From Aurelia coerulea (lineage: Eukaryota > Cnidaria > Scyphozoa > Semaeostomeae > Ulmaridae), in NCBI GenBank assembly GCA_039566865.1, contig CM076956.1:11295511-11359510 (forward strand): a stretch of 64,000 nt of DNA, in the 5' to 3' direction. The notes under the pieces were generated by a model that made no database searches, was not told the origin of the DNA, and saw only the letters and a program-made list of their open reading frames with translations. Each line of letters opens with the position of its first letter. The first letter of the stretch is position 1. Positions 24,401 to 36,400 of this stretch are shown here, piece after piece. The position numbers were made by a program, and so were the translations under genes.

Positions 24401-27400
24401 TTTCTTTTTTATGAATTTGTTTTAGTATCTGTAAAATTTTTAAAGTAGGCCTTAATTAGCTGTATTGTAGCTATTCTTTTAAATTAGCCTACTAAAAATA
24501 AAGAAATAATAATAATAAAATAATAATTTTACTTTTGGTTAGTTACTGTGAGTCCTAAAAACTGCAGCGTTTTAAAGAGGCATCAAAATGTGATGCAAAG
24601 CCGTTATATCATCGGATCAAGGAAATGTTGTTTGTATTTGTTTCTCATTGTGAAGAATTTTTTCTCTAGCTATGGCCAGGGCTGGAAAATATTTATTAGT
24701 GCCTCCGACTGGAAACAAACATTGGCAAAGGGCCTCCAAAAGTTGTAAAAAAAATTTGTTGTTAGCCAAGGGCGATAATGACAGTAACTGTTGAAAGCAT
24801 GAAATGTCAGCAGAACTGATGAGAAATAAAGGAAATTTTGAACTAAAATTGAAAATTGGTTCGAAAATATTTGAATTAGAAAATAATTGAATTTAAATTC
24901 GAAAATCCCCATAATCTGCAATGTCCTGTTTGAAGTGTAACGTCAGAGAGAAAATGCAATGGCTTTAAAGTTGCAGTGAACTACCATGTTTTTATGCATG
25001 CAATGCAACCACATAGAATTGTTAGCAGTTTTCCCTTCTTGTCTTTTCAAATTTTCTGAAATGGTTGAAAATGTCGAATGATGATGGTATCTATATGCCT
25101 ATATGAATAGGAAATTGATGTGAAATCGCTCTCTACAAGATGGCCGACCGCAAGACGTGATTTTGACAGCTCTTCAAATTTTGTTTATTTATGTCGCCAA
25201 AGTGAAGCAACTGGCTGCAAAATCTGGATCAACTAGACAGAGGAATAAACTTGATTTGTAAAAAGCGAAAGGTCAACCAAGTAGGGCTGTAGTACCAGGG
25301 AAGAGGAAAATTTGTCGAGGGTCATCAGCGGATTAGGCCAACACAACAGTTAGGCCCATCACGATGTCAATAACAAGAAACATGACAAGGGATAATCAAC
25401 AAGAAGTGGAAGAAAATGGAGAAGGACAGGAATTGGAAGAAGGAGAGAATTTCTGCGAACTATGTAATGAAATAAGGGAGCAAACAAACTGGATTGAATG
25501 TGACAAGTGTGAAACGTGGATATGTGAGCAGTGTCACGAGATCCCAGAGGGGTTAAACGAGGTATTTAATATAAAAGGAGTTTTCTGGTTTTGTAGCGAA
25601 TGTGAAAAGAGCACAAGAGAAATGATCAAGAGTTTTGAACAAATAAAGGAAGACACTGAAACAAGAATTGAGGATTTGGTCAACAAGAAAGACAGTGAAC
25701 AAAGGAGAATAGAAATGTTAAATGTAGAACTGAAGGAAAAACTCAAGGAAATGGAAGACAAGCTGAATAAACAAATGCAAGAAAAGGTAGCTAAAATGGT
25801 AGATAAAAGGGTTGAAGCTAATACAATCATAGCACATAAGCAGACAAATACAGAAGAAAATGAACAGACAAAAGAAAGAAAAAGAAGAGATCAGGAACTA
25901 AAGAAAAAGAAAGGTGATATAGCTAGATTAGAAAAGAACCTAGAAGACATGTATGACAAGGAGACAAAATTGAAAAGTGAAATAAAAATGTTGAAAATTA
26001 ACAAAAAGGAAGCAGACGAGGAGGTAGAAAATAAAGTAGCAGAAGGAAAAGAAAAAGACAGGGAAATTGAAACTTTAAAGAAACTAAAAGAAAGGCATGA
26101 TAAGGAAAAAGGAAAATGGCAAAAATCAGACAGTGGGGAGCTCTCTAAAGAAAACAAGAAAAAGGACAAAGAAATATCAGAATACAGAAATGAGGTAAAA
26201 CAATACAAAGATAAGCTAGAGAGAGCAACAGCAGAAAAGAAAAAGGCTGAAGAGGAAAGGAAAGAAATTAAAGGAAAAATGGAACTTCAACAAAAAAGAT
26301 TAGAAGAAAATATCATAGAGAGGTCAAAGATAAATGAAGACCTAACTGAGATCAAGAAACAGAGGCTGGAATTAGAAGAAGTTAATAAAGTATTAGAAAT
26401 TGAATTACATCAAAAGAGGCAGGGAAAAATTGAAAAGGAGAGAGAACAAACAGAATCAAATGATAGAAATAGTCAAGTGTGTAGACAATATGCAAAGAGT
26501 AGAGTTTGTAGATTTGGGGAACAGTGCAGATATAAACATGTTGAGATCTGTAATAGCTTAAAGAAGGGCAGAAATTGTGACAGAAGAGATTGCAAATACA
26601 GTCATGAAGAAAAGGTGATGTGCAGATTTGATGCTCAAGGATTTTGCAAGAAGGGAATGAACTGTAAATTTGTGCACAAGTGGGGGGAAAGGGATAAACA
26701 AGATATCATGACAGGAAATAGAGCATGGAAGGAAGAAACAAGAGAAACAAGAGAGAGACAAAGACCATTCTTTGAGGAAGGGTACAGAGGGCAAGGACTG
26801 TACCATAAACAACAACAAGAATCTGTCAGTACAGAGAAGGAGGAGATAGAGAAAACAATGAAAGTGATAATGAAACAAATAAAAGAGGAACTTAAAGAAG
26901 AATTGGACAATTTCAAAAGGGAAATGACACACAGTAATGGAAATTTTTGGATGCCAATGCACCCTCAAACTCAGAACTATCAACTGCAACAAGGCGCGTA
27001 TGTTACATGAAAACAGAGGAAAAGCAAAAGGAAAGAAAATCAGAAAACAGGGAAGAAAAAGAAGAAACAAATATGAAAGGAAGAGACAATAGTAGAAAGT
27101 ACAAAAAGATAAGAAGAGGCAGAACCAGAAATAAGAAGATAAGAGACAATTTAGATATATATTACGTCAACATAAGAGGAATCAAATCTAAAATGGAGTC
27201 ATTGGAAAGTATACTAGATGAGAGGAAACCTGACATTGTTGGAATAGCGGAGACAATGCTAGATAATCAAGAAGAAATAAAGTTAAGAGAATATACAATA
27301 ATTAGAAACGATAGAAACAGAGAGGGAGGAGGAGTAATGTTAGCAGTGAAAAGGGAGTTTGAGCATGTTACGGTGGAAGTCAGCAGAACTGCGGTATTCG

Positions 27401-30400
27401 AACAAAGTATTTGGATTTTGATAGGCAGTAAAGATAAAGTTAGGATTGGTTTGATTTATGCACCACAAGAGAGTAGAACAGATAAGAAACAAATAAAAGA
27501 AATGTATGACAGAATGAAAGGAGAAATCAATACTTCAAAGGTAAATAAAGAGAAAATAATCATAATGGGAGATTTCAACTGTAAAATTGGAACAAAAGTA
27601 GCTGGAAATAAAGAAGAAATTACAAAAGGAGGAAAGATTTTATTAAAGATGGTCGAGAAAGAACAGATGACAATACTAAATGCAACGGACAAATGCAATG
27701 GATTATGGACGAGAGAACAAGGCAGCACAAAATCTATACTTGATTACTTTTTGATAAAAGAAGAAGACAAAGAATATGCAAAGGAGATAATAATCGACGA
27801 AGAGAAAGTTATAACACCATTTAGAATCGTAAAAAAGAAGGGAAGTATAAAAACAATTTATACTGATCATAATGCAATGGTGTGTAGATTGTCAGGAATA
27901 GATGGGAGAAAACTTAAAGATCCAAGAGAAAAGAACAAAATAATGACAGAAAGAAGCTACAAACAGTTTAAGAAAAGATTAGAAGAAAGCAAAGTAAGCG
28001 AGATTTGGAAAAAGAACGGAAATGTGCAACAGCTATATGATGAGTGGAGTAACCAAGTTACAAAAATAAAACACCAATGTGAGAGGAAAAGATACAACAA
28101 AAGTAAGACAAAAAATATCAGAATACTGACAACAACAAAAAGAAATCTTAAGAAAAAGATGAAAGTAACAACGAGATCGGAGGAAAAAACATTGATAAAA
28201 AGAAGACGCAAGATTATAAACAAACATATAATGAACGAACAACAAGGGCAGTATGTAAAGCGAATTGAAGCAACAGTGAACAACCTGAGAAAGGTAGGAG
28301 GTGGCATTAAAGAAACAACTTTCTGGGAATTTAGGAGGAAATTAGAAGGAAAAAAGGAAGAGCAAGTAACATCAATGATTGATAAGGATGGAAAATCAGT
28401 AGAAGGAAAGACTGACATTTTAAAAGTATATGAAGATTTCTACAAAGACCTCTTCAAGGTCAAAATGGCAAAAACAAAAGAGGAAACAGACGTAGAGGAA
28501 ACTATTAGAGAACAGATGAAAGAAATAGAAATCAAAGCTAAGGCACAAATACCAATTAGATTTAAACAAGATGAAATTGATAGAGCAATAAAAAGTCTTA
28601 AATGTGGCAAAGCTGGAGATTCTGAATACTGGAAAAATGAAATGTTGAAAAAAGGAGGAGAAGAAATGTCAAAATCAATAAGGAGAATGTACAACAAAAT
28701 ATTGAAAGAGGAGGAAATACCAAGGCAGTGGGAGAAAATGAAAATAAAATCAATTTTTAAGAACAAAGGAAGTAGAAAAGAAGTTAAAAACAGAAGGGGG
28801 ATTTTTCTTACTAACGTAGTTGGAAAATTATTTGAAAAAACACTGAAGAACAAGACTGACAATACAGTTATAATAGAAAAACACCAAAGTGGAGGAAAGA
28901 AAGAAGCTATGACAGGTGACAATTGGATAGTATTAAGAGCAATCATTGATAACAATAGAAGACTAAGAAAAAATACGTATATAATAATGGCAGATGCTGA
29001 GAAGTGCTTTGACAAGTTATGGTTGCAGGATTGCTTAGTTGACATGAAAGAAGCAGGGATGAGAGAACGAGAAATACAAATGCTATATAGCCTAAATAAA
29101 AGGGCAGAAATAAAGATACAGACACCAGTGGGAGAAACTAAAGAAATAGAAATTGAAGAATTAGTAAAGCAAGGAACAATATTTGGCCCCCTTATGTGCT
29201 GTGTTAATTCAGCTAAGATAAATGACATGAAAGAAAAGGCGGTGACGCATTTAACACCAGAATTATACACAGGTGCTCTTGCATACGTTGATGACATAAT
29301 GGCGGCAGGAAGCAAGGAAACAGTGGAAAGCGTTGGTAAAAACTTAAGAAGGATGGAGAAAGAGAAGAAATACACGTTCAATAACGCAAATGGGAAAAGT
29401 CATTACATGATAGTAAGTACTGGAAAAGAACAGGAGGAAAAAGAACCAAACATACAGGTCGAAAAAGGCAAGATAACGCGAACAAAAGAGTACAAATATC
29501 TTGGAAACTGGATAACAGAAAGCGGAACAATAGAAAGACAATTGGAAGAAATAACAAACAAATCAAGAGGCATGATCGCGGAAATGAAACGGATAGGGGA
29601 TGAATCTAAAACAGGGATAATGAGTACAAGCATCCAATTAACTTTGTTTGAAAAAACGGTCATCCCTGCGCTGCTATTTAATCTGGAAACATGGACAAAT
29701 TGGCGAAAAAAGGATTGGGAGAAGTTAGAGAGGAGTCAGATAAAAGCAATCAAAAAGATTTTTAATCTACCGAAGACAACACCAAATTGGGGATTGATGA
29801 AAGAATGCGGGTTATGGCCGATGAAGGAAAGGGTGGCGTACAAAAAATTCATGATGTTTCAGCAAATATTGAACACAAAAACTGAGCGGCTGTGCAAACA
29901 AGTCATAGAGAATCAAAAGAAAATGAAATATAAAAATTGTTGGTACAGTGAAATAGAGGATGATGCAGAAAAATACAAAATAGATCTAGATGGGGTTACA
30001 AGAATGAAAAAATCTGAATGGAAGAAAACAGTGAAAGGACAGATAATGGAACATATTGAAAAACAATCGAGAGAAAAGGAGGAAAACTCTAAGAAGTTAA
30101 GACACCAAAAACTGCAAAAATATAGAAGACAGAAGTATTTAGGAGAAGTAGGGATAAAGACAGCTGGAGAAATAATAAAAACGAAATTGGAAATGTGGGA
30201 CATTGGAAAGAATTTGGGAAAAGAAAGATATTGTTTTTGTGGAGGAAAAGAAACAACAGAACATATTTTAGAGTGCATCAAAGTTATGGAAGTAATCAAG
30301 AGAAAGGCAAAGAAAGAATGGCTAGAAAGTGACGAAAGTGTAGAGTTAGTACAAGTTACAGAGTACATCAAGACATACATAGAAATTAGAGAAAAACAAT

Positions 30401-33400
30401 GAAGGAGTAGACATTGTAAAAAGAGCCTTGCACATTAACAATAAAATAGTGCTTGCTGGGAACAGTAAAGTGGGCAATGAAAAAGATTCAAAGATTCAAA
30501 GATTCAAAAATAAGGCTGCCCCACCTGTGACTGACTAAATAAGCAAAATAGAACTTTTTCAACTTTAGAAATTAATTTTGCAGACTTTTTCACACGTTTA
30601 AAATTTCTATGATTCACCCGTAATAATATTAAATGTTATTGAATAGTTGTTGACTAAGTTTCAACAATTTCTTCCAGCACTCAAGTTAAGAGCTCCTTAT
30701 GAAAATACTTCTAAATCGTAAGAAAAGCCTGAAGTCTTCCCGTAAATTGTTTTGAACGTCTGTGAGTTGTCACGGCAAAAACGAACAGAAGATCTGTAGA
30801 TACGATGAGTGCCTAATTTTAGAAAACCAACACAATGTTGTTGCATAAGGCTACTTTTCTTTCAAGAAATCTCACATGATGCATCTATTGAAGTACTTAC
30901 AAGTGAAAAATATTTAGTAAAAAACCCTTTCAGCGAAGTTTAAAAAGTGCCTCCATTGTTTTGTCAGATTTCAAAATATACCTCCTTCGACCGGCGGTCG
31001 CACGGTCGAGCACTTTTTCCAGCCCTGGATATAGCTCAAATTCTTGGCATGGCAGGAGATATCGGATCTAATTAAGCCTAGAAAGATATGAACGGATTTC
31101 AGGTTTCGTTGAAATTTATGGGCGGAATTGCGAACCTCACTACCCGTCGTCCCAATGTTGATAATGTTACTGATTTTGAAATTTCTTTATGTGCGATTTG
31201 CGCAAAGGACCAAATATTTCAAACATGTTTTTTCTGTCTCTCCTTGTCCCTGGGACACTTTGTTTTGAGCCAAGTTTTTTTGATCGCATTACTTTCAGTC
31301 TAAAAGCTACTCCTTGCAATTCGATAGTTTAGTTTGAGTGCTAGCTACGTGTTAAATATTTTTTCAATGCCGTATGTCGCCATAAGTAACCAAATTAAGG
31401 GATGGTTTGAGTACAAATCGAATTTGATATTCATTCCAGATTTGAAGCTGTTGAGGCGCAGTGGTGTAATCCTCTGACTTTGCAGCCAGAGCAGTCAGGC
31501 GGACAGGGTTCGATACCCTGTTGAGCCCCACCATTTGGGCGTCATGACAGGGGGTCGCAGACTCCCAGCGCTTGGCGCTAAGAAACGCAACTTCACCTTC
31601 ACCATCCCATGCAATTTCAAAGTATGCTTCATAAATAGATAAATCATTAAGAAAATTGCAAATACCTACAACGTTAAGGGACATCTGTAACTTAAGCAAT
31701 TGGTTAATACAACGAACGAGTTGTTAGTGGAATTCCCTCGTTTCTTGACTGTTTATCTCTGCTTCATGAAGTTTTATTGCAATGAAAATTCAGCCTCGAT
31801 CCTATGCTTCGTAATAAACAATAGAGAGAATTGCATTGCATGAACCAACCAGATTCATGACATATGCCCTTTCAAGCTTTGCCGTCTCTCAGCATAGGAT
31901 GCAAATGTTCAAACTCGCAGGTCTAAGTGGCTGTTACATCTGTCTTTTGATTGGATGGCTTGCAAGGAATTGTACGTTGGCTATAATTCTGCATTGAAAT
32001 TTTTCGATATCTTGATTAATTACAAATCTGTAGAGCATAGTAGACTTATGACCTGGAGTCCCTTGTTTCCCTGGGCTCTTTGACTTGATGATGGCGCTTC
32101 GGTCAACAGAGACTCGTAATATTACTCTGAAAACCCGATCTCGTCCCCAGAGTGAGTTCGTTGCTCTACCTTTTGTCGAAAAATTCTAGTGTTTTTCCTC
32201 ACTTAGTTCAGATGTTTCGCTGTTAAAATTTTGTCAAAACTTTGCTAAGGGGCGGATCCAGCCCGAAGTTAAAGGGGGGGGCAACTTGCAAAGAGGGTGC
32301 CTAATAGGTAGTGGAAAATGAGCGCGCCGAAGGCGCGCGAAAATTTTTGGACACTTTCTAAAGAAAATTCTTTGATTTACTACTAAATAACGCCTTGATT
32401 TATACATTTCCCCCATATTCAAACCAAAACAGTTAGAGAATTTTGCATTAGAGTTAGGATGAGGGGCGCTTTCCTCGCCAAAAAAGGGGCGCCAAGCTGA
32501 TTTTTCATCGTGAAGGGGGGGGCAGTTGCCCCCACTTGCCCCCTCCTAAATCCGCCACTGCTTGCTTGTTCGAAAAAAGAAGAACGCTGCAAATTTGAAA
32601 AGATTTAAGTTATTGAAAAGTTCCTGGTCAAATGGTAGCAAATCATTCATAAATAGTACTGGCAGGTGCTGGTAAATACTGTCATGACCTAACACTTCAG
32701 ATTGGTTTTAAGAAGTAAGAGTAACTGATGTATTACCCTTATTCCGCTACCTAGTACCCTTATTCCGCTTTGACTGTAAAGTTCGCCACATAATACTTTC
32801 TGTAAACTCAACTGCAGAAGGTCTAAGGCCTAGCCAATGTTGTAATGTCAGGCTTGATGGCATAATTCCTTTTCCTTGCTGTATCTTGTTCTCATATTTG
32901 CATAAAAACACAGGTTGTTGATAAATCGAAGTATAATTCATTGGTTTGAAGACTATTATAACTAAAACATAACAAAGGCAGCTTCCATACCATTACTTTA
33001 CCCATTCGTGTGCTGTGTCTGCACTGCAGCGCTCTTAATTCTTGCCGCTATTGTTCTCGAACTTTCAATTCTGAAGTCGTTAATTTTGAAATTCCCGCGC
33101 TTCAAAATACCCTTCTACGCATGTGCCCTTCTACGATTTTAAAACGACATCACATCCAATTCACCGGACTTACTGAGGTTCATTTCCCGAACAATGTTGA
33201 CCATGTTAAAGCAGGAGGAGGCGCAGTGAAATGGAATGTAGCAGTATCAGCTATAACAAGGACTATGAAGATTGATATTCATGATACGTCACACTCACCA
33301 AACAGCCTCTGCGTGGGAGCCCCCTATGAATTGGCAAATGCACGATTCTATTTCTAATCAGCCAATCGAAGACGATTTATGGAACAATTAGTCTGTTTTC

Positions 33401-36400
33401 GTCGCCTCAATATGTCCAAACATCATCATATCAAGCGGGATTTAGGATCAGACAGAATTTTGTGAATTTTGGTTTTTTAATCACATTTGATCCTATAAAA
33501 TTAAAATGCGTTTTAGTTGCCATTGGTTTTCATAAATCTTTGATTTTGGATTTTTGAGTTCACTGTCCATGTTATTTGCTATCGTATCGTTTTGTAAAAT
33601 GAAAAACCGGGGGTTTCTGATTGAGCCACTCCAATTCTCGTTGCTGACTGCAAGACACGTGATAGAACAGTTCCCATGATCCTTTGCCGTGTCTACTCGC
33701 TAATAGAATGACGTTTTTTTGGCGTGGCAATGAATTTTAACTTTGGGTCCACTGCCTGGCATGTTTCAAAGGTACCATGTTGTGTGACAACTTTACTTCA
33801 GTGATGTGGACATCTCAATGAGGTTTACTCCCAAGAATTTTTGTCTAATACCATGTTTTCCACTCATTTTTTTTTTACAAGAAACTGTGGTCCAGGGCTG
33901 GAAGGAAATTTCTTAAATTTTAGGTCACTTTAGCAGCCATAAGTTTCTGATGAGTGTCTATATTTTTTTATGCTGGACATGTAGAATTGATTCGTTTAGA
34001 AGGGCTCCCAAAGCTGCCAAATTACGTAGTAAGATCTCAACGCAAGTAATAGCATAATTCACGGTCAAAACAATGTCAAAACAGTTGCTTTTGCTGTTCG
34101 ATGTCAAAACATTGTTGAGTGCAAATTACAAAAGTTTCGAAAAATCGAGCCTACTTTTACAAGGTGTTTCTTACAACAAAACTGATATATCCCAGCAAAC
34201 CTATGGAATAATCCCAGGCATGTGCGATCCTGATCCCAGATTCAGAGCGGCACGAGATTTTGTAAGTAACCGAAATTTTATGTGATCCATACTTGACAGA
34301 CTTCTCTATGTTATTTTCCTCCATATTTCTATCTAGGATCCGAAGGTAGTTTCAGGACGCTGATAAGCTGAGCTTCTCGAGGCTATGCCCTGGGGCCCTG
34401 GTCCTTCCTCTCGATGTGACCAAACCTTGTGGCTCCTTTATCCTTGAATTACAGAGAGTTTGCTACGCTGCTTTTTTAGCAGGTAAGACAGGGTGGAGAC
34501 GTGAACCATCAACCCTAAGATTGGTAATCACGCATGCTACCACCACTATCTATGCTACCACTAAGCCATCCCCACACCAAAAGATGCGAAACTTTGCCTC
34601 TGTCTAGACATCAGTCAAGTGCTGCAAAGTAATGAAGTTCAGCAAGCATAGAATTTTTACATTGAAGGATTGAACCTCTGCGTAGGAAAGTAAGACGAGG
34701 TACTCGCGTGATATCTTTCAGTTCTTTTAAGAAGTAATAGTTGTTAGAAGTAATGCTTGTTTGAAGTGACAGGAAGAAGAAAAGTAGGATTAAGGAAAGG
34801 ACTTTGCTGTCTCCAAACTGTTGTACTGCAATGAAGACTTGCGGAATCCCATTGCTTTGGCTTTATTATTATTATCAATTTCTTTATCGTTGGCTTACAA
34901 AAAGTGATAGCTAAGAGTAGATAGCTAATCAATTCCAACGTTAAAACGTTAAAGTGGCTTTGCTTTGCACTCTCTCGTTGATTCCTGTCGAGCGATCGTC
35001 TTGCGCATTGCTGCTGTTGTTGTGTACTGGCTTGAAATAGGATGATAAATTCAATCAACGTTTTGCATTGACTTGGCAGAAGATGTCCTTGAACCTGTGA
35101 CTGAAAAGGACTACCGTACCTTCAGTATCTGATATCGAGAGGTCCTCCGCAGACATTATAACGCTAGAAGATAAACGCTAGAACCCCCGTAAAAGTTGTT
35201 TATATTCAAGACAGTATCTGCTTGCAAAAATCACATATCTGAGCGACTCTGCAGCTGAAAAAATGGGCCTAATCTTGGACAAACTCGTTGAAATTTACAT
35301 CATCTCTCGTCTTTCAAATGTCATTGACACCGTCTATGTTTTTGCACCGCGATACATTTTTGCGTTTAAAAGTATTGTCGCTTCCTTTGTCTCCTTACAA
35401 TCTGATGTAACCCTCTAAGTTTATTAAGAAGTTCGAAATCAGAAACAGATTTTATGACCTCGTTTTTCTGCATCCCCAGGTCATGTCGCGAAAGAAAATG
35501 GTTATTGTTTGCGTTCAGGCTTGACTTATTACGCAAATTCATTGACACAAGACAGGAGGATTTCCTCTCCCTTTCTCCGTGCTTTCTCGCACTTTCGACT
35601 AGACTTTTGGTGTTGACGCACACATGCTCTTGTTTGTGTACGCGAAGGAACTCTTTATTTATGGAAGCGAAATCTCAGATAATTTAAGACATCGATTTTG
35701 CATATCCGTTAAATGTCTGAGCTGTGGCCGAAATGAATACACAATTTTTGACAGTTCTTTTCTGTAAACAATTGGGGAGTAAGCTTTTTTACTATAGCAT
35801 GAGTGACAACAACAACATCAATTCACTTCAATGAGATGAGCGTAAGTTGAGGGTCCTTGTGTTGTGAGGCTATTGTGGGGTAAGGGAGAAGGAGAAGGCG
35901 GGGGAGAAGGAGAGAGACTTGCCTTTTCCTTCTCCCTAGCAGTGCCTTTTACCGTTCGAGTTTTCATCGCTCAACTGACTGGGAAAAGAAAGTGAGACGT
36001 AGTCAAGTCCAAGGAGACTGGCACTAGATGATGAGCTGCTTACTCGAAGTGACAGCTTTAGTATTACATGTTATAAACTTGCAGAAGTTAATGACAGAAG
36101 TTTGAATCTAAATCTTCTTAACACACCGGTTATATGGGAATTTCATGAATAGAGGCATGTAACTATCGCACGGGGAGGGGGGGTTCTTGGCCAAATTTTG
36201 GGTAGGGGTCTGCCGCGAGCATATTCAAAATGGTACCGTTGGCTAGACTATTTTTTACAAAAATGGTACCCTTGGCCAGACCAATTTGACCATTCTCTGG
36301 GCCAATTTTTACGAAAATGGTACCCTTGACTAGACCAATTTGACCATTTCCTGGACCAATATTGTCAAATTTGTACCAAATATGATATCATGACCGTTCG

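Larger units (their letters stand above)
24677..31027. mobile_element. hAT-like TIR element split by the two-ORF LINE
   Basis: The left end CAGGGCTGGAAAA (24677) and right end TTTTCCAGCCCTG (ending 31027) are inverted copies of a hAT-type terminus. The eight flanking bases are gctatggc on the left and gatatagc on the right, matching at six of eight positions, as expected for an old 8-bp hAT target duplication. No transposase is visible between the ends; the interior is almost entirely the younger LINE. A further ccagggctggaa end lies alone at 33,893. Confidence 0.55.

Noticed and set aside
25534..30380. Minus-strand ORFs of up to 313 codons opposite the two-ORF LINE
   Set aside because: Shadow ORFs caused by the purine-rich sense strand; they encode Phe/Ser/Leu-rich sequence with no domain.
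31455..31530. tRNA gene
   Set aside because: A and B boxes are present but there is no paired acceptor stem and the anticodon loop is wrong. A second copy with the same non-tRNA body shows it is a SINE.
34073..34285. Possible exon ending TTT|gtaagt at 34,263
   Set aside because: The open frame ends in phase 0, not the phase 1 needed by its ROR neighbours, and part of it matches a dispersed repeat at 39.7 kb.
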